Source of the DNA: Isoperla grammatica
Taxonomy: Eukaryota; Arthropoda; Insecta; Plecoptera; Perlodidae
DNA: 64,000 nt
Assembly: GCA_945910005.1 (NCBI GenBank)
Contig: OX246748.1
Span: 13,674,929 to 13,738,928 of the forward strand
Direction: 5' to 3'
Numbering within the stretch: the first letter of the stretch is position 1; the number at the start of each line of letters is the position of its first letter. Both the position numbers and the translations under genes were made by a program. This document shows, in pieces, positions 42,341-53,213 of the stretch. The notes beneath the pieces were generated by a model that saw only the letters and a list, made by a program, of their open reading frames with translations, made no database searches and had not been told where the DNA came from.

Positions 42341-42514
42341 TGTAATAGAACCTTTATACCTCTCACGTAGTCCTCAAGTGACAATAACGATACGAATGTT
42401 CATTGTATCGGAACTAAAAGATGTTGTTGAGAAAGCAGGAGTTTCTACTTCTACAGGCAAGAGTCTATGTGTATAGATCTGGTTTTTGTTTAGTGTTTTG
42501 AATGATATTGCTTC

Positions 42515-42712
42515 GTTGATCCCGAGAGCTATGCCGGCGGAAGCGTATGCTTCTGGTCCACCCTTTGGTCGAGGTGGAGAAGTCAGACGAAATGTAGTAC
42601 ACGTCCTCCACTTTCCTTGTCCTCCCCTTTACCGTCTACTTCTACATTTCCTACGATCATCCCAGACGTCATATGAACTAGTTGTCGAGTACGTCGTTAA
42701 TCACAAACTTTA
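42515..42712 (+). mobile_element. Family B element, copy 2, plus strand
   Basis: Starts GATCCCGAGAGCTATGCCGG and ends GACGTCATATGAACTAG, TTGTCGAGTACGTCGTTAAT. Lies 175 bases after copy 1 in the same orientation. Confidence 0.8.
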
Positions 42713-43833
42713 ATGATATGGGTAAATGTTTTTGTTGTTGCTTTTGGTATGTGGGAGGGACTGGAGTGCATGTCTCTCTGTCAAATAACAACCCCATTCA
42801 ACGAATTTAGTTGGGCGTATAATTCGTCGACAGTGACGACGACGAAACCGCTCTACGAAACTGGCAACAAGTTAACGAACGATTTTGTTGGCATTTATCA
42901 CACAAATTGTTTATTCGTTTATCAAACTTCATTGATGCATTTAATTTTTAATTGTTGTGTGATGTTAGTATTGATATATATTTTTATTTCCCACAGTGAA
43001 CTGTAGGCCTACATCACAACGTTAAAATATTAATTAAAAGTTACAATCTTCGGGCATTTGGGAAAACACCAGTTAAATAATAATGCAAACCTTAAAAAAC
43101 AAAAATTATAAACATGATGAAAAAAATTATACATTTCTAAACCAAAACTGAAGAGATTTGGACGAAGAACATACGATGTCAAAAAAGGAAAAAGACAAAG
43201 TATGGCACTATATTTTATTTATTTGTAAATTCACCCCTTCCACAAGAACTAATTAATAATTTAATATTTCTGTAGTGAGTCAAAAAAACTTGCCTATATT
43301 ATATAAAGCTTAATCAATCAAAAATGTTTTAAGTTTATTTTTAAGTTTTAAAGTTAAGTAGATAGGAGTAGATAGGATCGTGAAAAAAATCAGTAACTAT
43401 AAACAATTCATTATGGTGATTGAATTTGAAGCACTTATTGAAAATTGTGCATCTGTTCGCTCTGTCCAAGGACTATTGTACCTTGTCCCAGTACGACATG
43501 CAACGACATGTGTGAACATTGCACCAATAGTTGGTACAACTGAGCGGACTCACGCGAAGCCGCCATTAAAATGTAACTCCTTGTTCATTGACGCCTATGG
43601 TGTGTCGTTAACATGACCCGATAATCAGAACAATTTGCTCGGTGTAAAACACAGCATGCGATGTGACGCGCACTATACGGAGGTGTTTTTAGTTTTTACT
43701 GCCATAATTGTTGTGTTTCCGGTTGTAATTATAGACTCCAGCGCCGCCGGTCGTTAGCAGGAAGTAGGACACGGTTGGCAATAATGGCGGGAGCTATTAT
43801 GAATGTCAGCCACGTTCTTTGTTTATGATCATA
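42713..43833. other. Unique AT-rich spacer, no supported gene
   Basis: Open frames of 97 codons (42,713-43,006) and 78 codons (43,380-43,616) have no recognisable motif or splice context. Confidence 0.4.
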
Positions 43834-44119
<286 letters not shown>

Positions 44120-44310
44120 TTCACATTAAGAGTCTACCCACTCAGTAACTAAACTGATTTGCAGTGGGGGACTTTAATTGAAAGTGACTGAACCAACCAT
44201 GTAGGCTTCGAACACCATCGACGAGTGAATGATAACCAATCAAAGATCGATATTTCAAATAAGAAACATATGAATCAGTGATTGGACAGTGCGAACACTT
44301 GCAGAAATTA
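44120..44310 (-). mobile_element. Family E element, copy 2
   Basis: AGAGTCTACCCACTCAG through ATTGGACAGTGCGAACACTT. The minus-strand frame (CSHCPITDSYVSYLKYRSLI, then GYHSLVDGVRSLHGWF, ending NQFSY and stop) is intact. Confidence 0.75.
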
Positions 44311-44871
44311 TTATATATATTATAATTTAAATTATTATATTATAATTATTATTATCATATAAATTATCAAATTGTTTATAGTTTTGGTAGTATTTCGTGC
44401 CACTGTTCAATGATGAGATTATACTAACAATAATCGACTAATCAGCTAATCACGTCTGTATAACTAATCATAAAACTAATCATCTGTGTAATTGATGACG
44501 CCACAAAACGAGAGCGGATACCTCGAGCGTAACATGGTGAGCGTACTTTGTGTACACTGGGCCCGATAGATAAAACAGCTACAGGGATTCCCAGCGAACA
44601 TTATGACCAGACGATCAAGGCACTTAGCTTTTAAGCGTCCACTCTCGTGTAAGTAACTGATTCGATTACTTTCCGTTCGGATATTAAGTATCGTAAATAT
44701 TTGGTTTTGAGCTCGCTTTGTTTGGCCATTTCCTTAAGCTAAGGATTATTAAGTTTCTAAACCAAAGTTCGGAACTGAACGGCTTAATTTAACGGCTGAA
44801 ATGAGGTAATAAACAAACATTTATGTTAAGTTACGTCGTAAGTTGGCAAGTGCCTGAAGATTGTGGATGTA
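44311..44871. other. Unique AT-rich spacer
   Basis: Likely includes the 3' side of the exon-like frame at 44,872 if that is real. I found no AATAAA on the minus strand in the first 150 bases after the stop. Confidence 0.4.
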
Positions 44872-45112
44872 TCAAAGAGCCGCCATGGGAGGAACATAGA
44901 GACCCGTCTTGCCCGCAGCATCCCTGCGCAAGTTATTTGCAAACTTAACTTCTTCGCTTGTAAGGGGAATGCGCTCTGGAATTGAGTCTTTATAAAGTAC
45001 CTCCAGGATATTCTTTGTCTCCAGCCAGCACACCCTGTAATCTGTGTGGATCTTACAGCAGGCATTCTTATACGACAAATTCTTGTCTAGAGGTATAAAG
45101 TATTCTTGTCCC
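44872..45112 (-). CDS. Candidate terminal exon, unknown protein, partial
   Basis: The minus strand is open for about 79 codons from just after an in-frame TAG (45,113-45,115) to a TGA at 44,872. The translation has a balanced, protein-like composition, unlike the simple frames elsewhere: KIHTDYRVCWLETKNILEVL, then EEVKFANNLRRDAAG and KTGLYVPPMAAL at the end. There is no ATG near its start. TTGTTTAG directly upstream could be a 3' splice acceptor, with a weak pyrimidine tract. The upstream side is a fold-back MITE (45,106-45,226), so the first two or three codons lie in MITE sequence and the exon may have been cut by it or have borrowed its acceptor. I do not recognise the protein. It could be the last exon of a host gene, a gene remnant, or chance. 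Confidence 0.4.
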
Positions 45113-45226
45113 TAAACAACTTTACCTATTCGGTCGTCACGAAAGACTGACACGGTTTGCGGCTCGCTGATTGGTCACGAATCACTCGTCTGTGACGCAA
45201 GCATCTTTAAGGTTGCTTTGGGACAA
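45106..45226. mobile_element. Fold-back MITE, TTGTCCC family, copy 2
   Basis: TTGTCCCTAAACAACTTTAC on the left and GGTTGCTTTGGGACAA on the right. CGTCACGAAAGAC / GTCTGTGACGC inside. Confidence 0.7.
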
Positions 45227-45641
45227 CTATAGTCCCAACGTAACTATATAGTATCACACCTATCTCAGATCTTTATCTTATGTGCTCTGTTTCAACGAAT
45301 AATATGTTACATACATTGTTACATACAGATAATGCAGATAATATGTTACATACATTGCTTATTTTTGGCCACAGTAGGAAAACAATCTCCTGAGGTGTGG
45401 CCATTTATAGAACAAAAATGATACATATGAATTAGGAACTTATACACTAAGATAATAATAATAATAGACAAGAGTAGATGCTAGTAGATACAATATTAAT
45501 AATTACTTAGTATAAATATGTATGAATATAATATTAACAGATTCCAGGCGTTCTTTCGTTCTGCTTCAGCTTAGTAGAGTACACTAGCCTCATGAGTCAT
45601 GAGTGACTCCCGCTGTATTTTGGAGTTTAAGGTAGGTATGC
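45227..45641. other. Spacer with a short duplicated segment
   Basis: GTTACATACATTG, AGATAATGCAGATAATATG and GTTACATACATTG near 45,305-45,358. No gene. Confidence 0.5.
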
Positions 45642-46011
45642 AATAGGGAGTATTCACGTGACGTCACATCGGCCATATTGGAGGCCACCTATAGTACTAT
45701 TTCAAGTTTCATTTAGCTGTCAAAATAAAACGAATAATATTGTTTACGGGGAAATATGACAAATTGAACACGTATCCCTCGATAAAGTGTACGAAAATGG
45801 TTATTGTATGCTTTTGTAAACGATTAAAAGAGTAATCGAGACAAAACAGTTTGTTTATGTTGATTTTAAGTAATAATAGCAAACCAAAGTTAGAGAACAG
45901 TTGACTTTGCTTCAAACGCCAGCTGAAACATAGTGACAATGAACTACCAATCACATGACATTGCGGCCTCCAATGTGGCCACCATGCGCAATACATGAAT
46001 ACACCCTATAG
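45642..46011 (+). mobile_element. 370-bp TIR element (ATAGGG family), copy 1
   Basis: Left end ATAGGGAGTATTCACGTGAC, right end ATGAATACACCCTATAG, inverted over about 16 bases. A second inverted pair is CATATTGGAGGCC / GGCCTCCAATGTGG. Copies also lie at 50,626 and 61,922. No transposase. It carries TGACGTCA at its left end. Confidence 0.85.
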
Positions 46012-46439
46012 ACAGTCAGAAATTATCCCTAATTTACTTCTTTCAAGTAGGAAATAGAAAATTAAGTTGGCACGATTTGTCGCAGCAATTTCATCAGTGT
46101 GAGAGACAAGTTACTTTGGGACAACTATATCTTCCGTGGTCTAACACACAAATCGTCGCCAATGGACCGTTTAGGAACTAGTTCCTCAATATTGTAGCGG
46201 TGTGTTATATATTGCAGAGTATGCTGGGGGCGAAGTGGTCGTCAAGGTGACAACACGGTGACAAGTAGTCAATACGAGACGCACTAGATGGCGGTGGATG
46301 TGGGTTAGCGCGTGGACAGTAGATTTAGGGGGCTGTGGATTGACTGCGTCGTAGAATGTTCTGCTCAAGGAGTAGTAGAGTATAGGCAAATATCTTACTA
46401 ACCACAGCTGGTTACTAAGGTATTTGGTATAGGGTACGC
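46012..46439. other. Unique spacer, no gene seen
   Basis: No recognised repeats. Confidence 0.4.
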
Positions 46440-46735
46440 ACAACACCAAAACACAACAATGAAAGAAATGAATTGAACCGATGGACAAACAATCTGTCAA
46501 AAAAATATGAAGTTCTGAAGTTGGAAAAAACAAACGTTCGTAACGTTTACAAACTTTCAGATAGTTGCTGTCCATTACTGAACATAAATTTTAACTGGCG
46601 AGCAGTTACTATCGTTACAACTAATGGTTTCTCCTCATTATTTGCAAAGATATTACTTTGACAGCTTGTTGTTTGTCCACCAGTTCAATTCATTTATTCC
46701 ATTGTTGTAGTTCGGCTGTTACGTCAGTTGCACGT
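46440..46735. mobile_element. Fold-back MITE (AACAATG family), copy 1
   Basis: ACAACAATGAAAGAAATGAA, TTGAACCGATGGACAAACAA on the left mirrors TTGTTTGTCCACCAGTTCAA, TTCATTTATTCCATTGTTGT on the right. CTGTCAA / TTGACAG follow inside. A second copy is at 57,690. Confidence 0.85.
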
Positions 46736-46865
46736 TCCCTATTAGCTTAAACATGGGCATGTATCAAGTGTACGAGCTTGTATGTCTACAGAGTCTTGGC
46801 AAGACATCAGGCGTATATGTTGGTACGCTTGTTACACAATGAACCTGCATACCGTCTACATAATG

Positions 46866-47020
46866 AGTATTGTGTGTTTAACGACGCACCTAACAAGAAC
46901 TAGGTCATATGGAGTTTAGTGACGACCGAATCTGATCCATCACACATTGCCGGGGTCGTCATAAGGGGAACTCAGTTGGAGGGGCGGGGGGGAAGGGAGT
47001 TCAGGTCGCGAAGAGGACCG
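46866..47020 (-). mobile_element. D segment joined to a family B tail
   Basis: GTGTTTAACGACGCACC and ACTAGGTCATATGG (B tail) are followed by GACCGAATCTGATCC and GTCGTCATAAGGGGAACTCA, which align with the D segment of the long family A variant (CCGAATCAGATCC, GTCGTCATACGGGAGTCCAG). The same middle is therefore found with both tails. Confidence 0.7.
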
Positions 47021-47499
47021 ACAAATGTGAAGAAGAAGGTTTTGAAAGTTGAAACGGTAAGGAAAGGAATAAAGCTGCTTTCAATGTTCCATTCAAGGGC
47101 AAAAAAACATCAAATAAAGTTAAGCATTACTGTATTTTATTGTTTACTTATGTATTTATGATTTTTGTCCTTGAATTTAAGGAAACTTGAATGGAACATC
47201 GAACCGTCTAAATTGGCATAAGCGAAGCTATGAAGATGATGAGATCAAAATGTTTGTACGAGAGCCCTCTTTGCGGGCACCGGTCACCACGAGAGATACC
47301 TAGGACCGGGCACGGTTTATAACAATGCGTACCAACAGGAGTTGCAATTGTGCAATTGAGGATACAAGTACATATTCAGGAGTGTTAGTGTCCTCTTTTT
47401 CTTCTTATTGCTTACAATAAACCGTTCAATACGATTGTTTCTGTTTTCCGAACCATCGCGATTTCCCAGCGTCGTGCTAAGCTCGTAATACAAACTGTA
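47021..47499. other. Unique spacer, no gene seen
   Basis: TTGAATTTAAGGAAACTTGA and ATGTTCCATTCAAGG / GAATGGAACATCG form a weak inverted pair (47,080-47,200), possibly a worn fold-back element. Confidence 0.45.
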
Positions 47500-47690
47500 A
47501 TTGCATATTCGCCCTCCAGACTTCTCCATTATCCTGCGGCATCTGTTCCGACGACCGAGGGCACTTGTCTCAGACGATGAAGACACTTGTCTCGGACGAT
47601 TAGACCCTACGGTCATCTGCATGTGTTTAGAAGAACGTGGGTTCGAACCCCGTATTAGGTGTGTTTTATATATATTTAAATAAATAAATA
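47500..47690 (+). mobile_element. tRNA-like SINE fragment with AAAT tail
   Basis: GAACGTGGGTTCGAACCCCG has a perfect B-box with pairing arms, and GTCATCTGCATGTG precedes it. ATATATATTTAAATAAATAA follows. A doubled ACACTTGTCTC(A/G)GACGA lies upstream. The rest of the cloverleaf is not convincing. Confidence 0.5.
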
Positions 47691-47699
47691 AATACACAT

Positions 47700-47905
47700 T
47701 TAGAGTCTACCCACTCAGTAACTAAACTGATTTGCAGTGGGGGACTTTAATTTAAAGTGAATAAACCAACCCTGTAGGCTTCGAACACCATCGACAAGTG
47801 AGCGATAACCAATCAAAGATCGAAATTTCAAATAGGAAACATATGAATCAGTGATTGGACAGTGCGAACACCTGCGGACAAATGCCAGAATCAACAAAGC
47901 CGATT
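47700..47905 (-). mobile_element. Family E element, copy 3
   Basis: The minus-strand frame is intact (CSHCPITDSYVSYLKFRSLI, GYRSLVDGVRSLQGWF, stop after NQFSY). Just upstream of the shared frame the sequence reads GCATTTGTCCGCAG before GTGTTCGC, which resembles a splice acceptor. It abuts the next SINE at AACAACTTTGAATTTATTG. Confidence 0.75.
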
Positions 47906-47917
47906 CAGAACAACTTT

Positions 47918-48108
47918 GAATTTATTGAGTGCTTCGTTGCTAGGACGGCTACAAAGTCACCGTTTACTTATTCCTATAAGACAAGAAGTAATGGAATTGA
48001 ATCCACATTAGAAGTTAAAAACTTCTGCCTGAACCGGGATTTGAACCCGGGACCTTCTGCATTGGAAGCAGGGATGCTAACCACTGGACCAACGAGCCAC
48101 CTATCTTC
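47918..48108 (-). mobile_element. tRNA-derived SINE with LINE C-type tail
   Basis: On the minus strand: GGCTCGTTGGTCCAGTGGTT (A-box region), CTGCTTCCAATGCAG anticodon-like arm, GGTCCCGGGTTCAAATCCCG (B-box), then a body with AACGGTGACTTTGTAGCCG, ending CAATAAATTCAAAG. The tRNA part resembles a Gly- or Trp-type sequence, but the acceptor stem does not pair. The final CAATAAATTCAAA equals the end of LINE C, suggesting LINE C moved it. Confidence 0.8.
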
Positions 48109-48235
48109 ATCTTAATCTGTCTTTATCTTTATCTTCATTTTAATCTTAATCTTCATTTTCATCTTCATCTATCACCCTTCATCGTCTCGAATAGCATCAT
48201 TGCAGTAATAGAGTCGTAAAGCAACATGAATCATC
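48109..48235 (+). mobile_element. Worn family A-type 3' domain, plus strand
   Basis: CTTCATCTATCACCC, TCGTCTCGAATAGCATC and GTAATAGAGTCGTAAAG align loosely with the family A tail and with 36,840-36,890. Preceded by a CTTTATCTT-rich stretch. Confidence 0.5.
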
Positions 48236-49530
48236 AGTATTCAAAAATAATTTTAAAAAACGTATAATTTATGTGATTTTTTTTATTATATTAACAAGTT
48301 TAAAAGCCTGTTGAAGTATTTTAACAAAACTCTTGACCTGCTGACAATACAGAACTATTCAAATATCCTTCATTCACAATGTCCAGTTTTCTTGTGTATT
48401 TCAGAACAATACTTTGCTGCAAAAACAGAACTTAAGAGCAAAGTTGGCAGAGACTAGGAGAATACTTCTTGCTGAATTATGTGCTACTGTTTATTGTCTA
48501 ACGTTTTAGAGATAAATCGTACAAAATGTTTCTAGGAAGAATGCTTCACAAAGATAAATAAAATCAAACGTCAGCTATGTTAGCAGCCGGAACAGAAGCT
48601 CTCTGTACTCACAGCTCACACTTGGCCCCACTCAAGCGACGCGACTCAATGAACGGTGGAGATTTATGAAATCTCAAAGATATTACATCTCAAAGACGTC
48701 ACACTGCTGTCCGTGTGTGTTCCACTTTCTTTGGATCAAAGAGCTGCCTGGCCTACATAGCTCCCCCCACGTCCGAAGCTCCCCCACCTCCCTTCCCCTC
48801 CACCCCCTCGTTCTCACATCGGCGACCCGATGCAGCACTTTATTATCCTGGTGTAAGCAAACGAACAAACTTATTAATCCAACCCGTTCTAGCTGAATTT
48901 GGTTTAATTAAAACTGCGTTGCTCATTCCGCACACCCGCCCAGTGGCGGCTCCTGGGGTTTGGTATGGGTAGGGGTCGAATCAGTTTGTATTAAAAGTAA
49001 AACACAAAATCACACACGAATATGATACACAACCTAATGGTGGGTTCACAAGCCTTTACGCTGGCTCAAGAAATACGCAGCGTAAGGCGTAGAGCAAATA
49101 TACATGCATTGTAATCGAACATGGGAGGAGTCACATAAGACATTACGTATCCTGATTGGCCAACGACTTCAGGCGATACGCCTGAACTGTTTCTGGCGCC
49201 AGGGACACAGCTACCTTGTGACCGAACCTCAACGTAAAATTATCATTTCTCACCCGCTCATTTGCGAACAACTGAAAGTGCGCATGCGCGGCCGGCCCAC
49301 TACCTGCTCGTGTCCCAACGCAGGCAAGCCTCGTAGACAACATGAGCCAGCGTTCACTGTGCTGTCAAGTACCCATTTAAAATAAATCTATTCGATGTTA
49401 TGTTCATTAGAGTATACCGTGTTTCATTATAACTGTACGTGATTGGAGGGGAAGGGTGGGAGGGGGGGGGGAGGCGGGGGGTGCGCGCGTTTCGAGACTA
49501 CTGTCGTTCCTTCCTATGTCGGCTAATATT
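48236..49530. other. Unique spacer, no supported gene
   Basis: CAGTGGCGGCTCCTGG at 48,941 resembles a hAT transposon terminus, but no partner end is found close by. A G-rich tract lies at 49,446-49,482. Frames of 66-93 codons lack recognisable motifs. Confidence 0.4.
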
Positions 49531-49812
49531 GCTTTAAAATTGTCATCCAAAATATGTCATCCCATAGAGAATTGAATGCTCTTTCTTATAAACGTGTCTG
49601 TGTTCCAATACATGTTTCCTATTATTAAATAACCTAATTAAATTGTGAAAGGTGAGTTGCAACAATACATTACAAAAATCAAATTTGGTAACTTGATAAA
49701 AGTAAAATAAAATATATGTATTGGAACAGAGAGGCACTTAAAAAAAAGAGCATTACATTCTCTAGGGGGGTTGGCATATTTGGTCTAGTTTTGACCGTTT
49801 TAAAGCAATTTT
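49531..49812. mobile_element. Fold-back MITE, about 280 bp
   Basis: Outer inverted pair ATTGCTTTAAAATTG / TTTTAAAGCAATTTTAA. Inner long pair AGAGAATTGAATGCTC...GTTCCAATACATG and ATGTATTGGAACAGAG...GAGCATTACATTCTCT. A single-arm relative may lie at 63,089-63,175. Confidence 0.8.
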
Positions 49813-50625
49813 AATCGACAAAACCGGAAGTTTCTTAGCGGGCGTCGAGATGCATCGTTAAGGGTGAAGCACCGTCTGACCTCACGACCTTCAAAGCCCA
49901 AGCAGGCCCCACTCAGCCGCTGTGACGTCAGATGAGTACTCAGACACCCTCAATGCGAGTCTATTTATACCCTACGAGAACTCAATGAAATCAATAGCCT
50001 AGAAATGTTTCGCAGCCTGTTTGAAAGATGAAGGCCGCTGTCAAACTCCCGTCTGACGACGTCTGGGGTAGACAGCGCGAGCGTGCCGCGCAGTGAACAC
50101 CACGGCTCGACGCTGTGTCTACTTGTTTGACAGATGTCTGTCTGCTTCTAGACACCCGAGCACGGACGGGGTGACCGGTGCACGCAGACGTCGAGGAAAA
50201 CTACTCACTTTCTTGTTTCAGTACAAACCTATCAATAAATGCATGATTTTTTAAAATTACAATGTAGGTACACTCACATAAAGATTGAAACCAGGAATAA
50301 CGTGCAGAAACCTTCTTTATCCTCCTTTATAGACGCTGTTCTTCTTTATCTTTACATCTCTTCGGGTTAGTTTGTGAGTTTCTCTTTTCGACATCTTTTT
50401 GGACATTCACGGTTCTTTACCACAGAAAATTAAATTTCAATATTTCGAAAACAACTTCCGTTTTCTTCTATGGTCACAACTCAAAAAATTGTAAGTTACT
50501 CTTGTGTGAATGTAGCACTGACGAGTTTCAATATGTCTGCTGTTGTTTGGTTATCGTATTGCATATTGAATCTTTAAAATACTCGGTCTTAGATGGAGAT
50601 GGCATTAATATAAGCTTGCCATATA
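49813..50625. other. Unique spacer, no gene seen
   Basis: No recognised repeats. Confidence 0.4.
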
Positions 50626-50994
50626 ATAGGGAGTATTCACGTGACGTCACATCGGCCATATTGGAGGCTACCCATAGTACTATTTCAAGTTTCATTTAGC
50701 TGTCAATAGAAAACGAATAATATTGTTTAGGGGGAAATATGACAAGTTTGAACACGTAAATCCCCCGATATAAAGTGTACGAAAATGATTATTGTATGCT
50801 TTTGTAGACGATTAAAAGAGTAATCGAGACAAAAGAGTTTGTGTATGTTGATTTAAGTGATAATAGCAAACCAAAGTTAGAGAACAGTTGAATTTGCATC
50901 AAACGCCAGCTGAAACATAACAATGAACTACCAATCACATGCCATTGTGGCCTCCAATGTGGCCACCATGCGCAATACGTGAATACACCCTATA
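50626..50994 (+). mobile_element. ATAGGG-family TIR element, copy 2
   Basis: Closely matches 45,642-46,011 over its whole length with a few short indels. ATA flanks the left end and TATAG the right. Confidence 0.85.
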
Positions 50995-51054
50995 GTGGCT
51001 TTGCTAACCGGTAATTTTGCACATGGTAATGTTTCTTCTTCATATATATATATC

Positions 51055-51200
51055 CTTGCCCGGAACAACCTCACCTATGCTTTCGCCATAGACGAGTGGT
51101 TCGTTGCCAAAATCGACGAGGGGTATTTGTAATTGGGACTCGCTAGTTGGCCATCAATCATTCATCTATGACTTAAGCATCTGTCTGTAAAATCTCGTCC
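51055..51200. mobile_element. TTGTCCC-family MITE, diverged copy
   Basis: TTGCCCGGAACAACCTCACC, GCTTTCGCCATAGACG on the left and TCTATGACTTAAGCATCTG on the right. Worn relative of 41,559. Confidence 0.55.
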
Positions 51201-51349
51201 TCACTTGTGACTTAAGTGGGTCCTTAAGTAGTAAACACACTTATCGTACTATTGGTTCTTATCGAACAAAATGTGTGTTTACAAGTTAAGTGACCCTCTC
51301 ATTACAATGTTATGATCAGGTATAAGTCAGTTTCGGGACAAGTATATGA

Positions 51350-51518
51350 TTGTATACTTGGCCTAAGATTACCTTACATGTGCTTTCGTCACAAGCGAGG
51401 CGCTCATAGCCAACCAGCGAACCGGCCCGAGACAAGCGCGCGCAAATACCGATCGCTGATTGGCTACGAACCCGTCGCCTGTGACGAAAAAATGTGTAAG
51501 GTAGTCTTGGGACAACTT
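51350..51518. mobile_element. TTGTCCC-family MITE, copy 3
   Basis: CTTGGCCTAAGATTACCTTA, GCTTTCGTCACAAGCGAGG on the left and CCTGTGACGAAAAAATG, AAGGTAGTCTTGGGACAA on the right. Confidence 0.8.
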
Positions 51519-51981
51519 TATTGAGGTGTATCAGGTAGAATGGTGAGCGCAGATTGTAGAGCAACGTGTGTGGCGAGCAGGAATGCACAAGCCCCTACAG
51601 TGAGGTACTCAGACGTGTGGTTGGTGGTGACTCTGGGAGTGAAGTGGCGCTTCAATAGTTGCATCAACGCAGTATATAAGAGATCTGTTCCATGGACGTG
51701 CTCACGTACAGTCACACTTGGAAGGGGTTATAATTGACACGGTTTCTGGGGTGAGTTGATCGATAGATTGACTTATTTGAGTTCAAAGTGTTTCACCTTT
51801 TGTGGTTCACACAAATGAACTATTGATAACAAATAGTGGCTGATATCACTGCAAAGCCTAGTTACCTGTTTATAAGTGACCACAACGTGTACAACCATCA
51901 CCCTATAATGAAGAAAAAGATAGTGGGTGTATCTCTTTAAATATGTTTGCTTTTATTATGATAAAAGTAGTGCCTAGTTAG
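51519..51981. other. Unique spacer, no gene seen
   Basis: A 65-codon frame at 51,540-51,737 overlaps one on the other strand. No motif recognised. Confidence 0.4.
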
Positions 51982-52120
51982 TCTGAGGCCCGGTTTTTCA
52001 ATCGGTTAACGCGGCCGTTAGCTGACGGTCCGTAATCTGTAACCCAACAAACCTTATGCAGATAACGGACCGTCAGCTAACGGCCCCGTTAATGACCGAT
52101 TGAAAAACCGGACCTTAGAT
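51982..52120. mobile_element. Fold-back MITE, 139 bp
   Basis: TCTGAGGCCCGGTTTTTCAA and TTGAAAAACCGGACCTTAGA are inverted ends. Inside, GGCCGTTAGCTGACGGTCCG mirrors CGGACCGTCAGCTAACGGCC perfectly. Confidence 0.9.
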
Positions 52121-52267
52121 CCATTACCAGACAAGCGACTAGCTCTCTAGATAACGAACAAATTAATACAGAGAAAACAGTAGATTTCATCTGATTGGTA
52201 ATCGCAAGTACATCTACTTTCTGATTGGATGGACTGTTATAGAAATAAAAATAAAAACGGGTTGACA

Positions 52268-52415
52268 CTGTTAAGGATTATGGCTAGAAGTTGAACTTAT
52301 GGAAATGTGAATTAGCGTTCACACGAAACTTCAGATAGTGACAAGTCTAAAGACTAACGCTATGACTAAATAAAGACAACCAACTTTTAACTTCTAACCT
52401 TATCCATGCATTGGA
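52268..52415. mobile_element. MITE with GGATTATGGC ends, copy 1
   Basis: GGATTATGGCTAGAAGTTGA on the left and CAACTTTTAACTTCTAACC, TTATCC on the right form loose inverted ends. Relative at 56,890-57,375. Confidence 0.65.
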
Positions 52416-52423
52416 AAGGAAAG

Positions 52424-52912
52424 GAGGAAACATGCATTGTCTTCATATATTGCATGAGGTTGCTCTCATGTCACTGACTTAGCGCCGGGTTTATCAAGTA
52501 CAGTCACCTTCACAAGAGAGGAAACATGCGTTGTCTTCATATGTTGCATGTAGTTGCTCTCATGTTACCGACTTGCCGCAGGGTTTATCAAGTACAGTCA
52601 CCGTCACAAGCGAGGAAACATGCGTTGTCCTAATATGTTGCATGTAGTTGCTCTCATGTCACTGACTTAGCGCAGGGTTTATCAAGTACAGTCACCTTCA
52701 CAAGCGAGGAAACATGCCATGTCCTATAATGTTCAAGAAGTGGCTTTTATGTCACTGACTTAGCGCAGGGTTTATCAAGTACAGTCACCGTCACAAGCGA
52801 GGAAACATGCGTTGTTCTCAAATGTTGCATGTAGTTGCTCTCATGTCACTGACTTAGCGCAGGGTTTATCAAGTACAGTCAACGTCACAAGCGAGGAAAC
52901 ATGTTCTCGTTC
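52424..52912. repeat. 94-bp minisatellite, 5 units
   Basis: The unit starts GAGGAAACATGCG and includes GTTGCTCTCATGTCACTGAC, TTAGCGCAGGGTTTATCAAG and TACAGTCACC. Starts at 52,424, 52,518, 52,612, 52,706, 52,799, with a final GAGGAAACATG at 52,893. Confidence 0.95.
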
Positions 52913-53019
52913 AGCCAATCAGAAATTAGATGTTTTCCGAGAACCATTCACATGAAAGCTACTGTTGTCGCATTCGTTAATATATAAGATTCTGTATGTG
53001 AACCGATAGTCGTTAGCTC

Positions 53020-53213
53020 TCAAGCCCTAACCACAATTGTCGGCATCGTGATTGTAATCGGGTTTGGGATTGCAATCGTACATTGCTTCATAATACATCA
53101 TTACGACATTACGATTTTATTGTGAACGGCGCCATAAGAACCATGTAAGTTACCTTTTCACGATTTCCGGATTGCGATTGCAATCCCAATACCGACAATT
53201 GGGGTTGAGGCTT
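53020..53213. mobile_element. Fold-back MITE, about 194 bp
   Basis: AAGCCCTAACCACAATTGTC with GGCATCGTGATTGTAATCG on the left mirrors CGATTGCAATCCCAATACC with GACAATTGGGGTTGAGGCTT on the right. Confidence 0.8.

Noticed and set aside
47998..48108. A functional tRNA gene on the minus strand
   Set aside because: A- and B-boxes and an anticodon-like arm are present, but the acceptor stem does not pair and the sequence continues into a SINE body.
48941..48960. CAGTGGCGGCTCCTGG as the end of a hAT transposon
   Set aside because: The motif is typical, but no inverted partner or 8-bp duplication is visible nearby. The candidate at 35,108 is too far away and too diverged.
49104..49385. A 93-codon plus-strand frame
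   Set aside because: Overlaps an open frame on the other strand, has no motif, and its composition fits chance.
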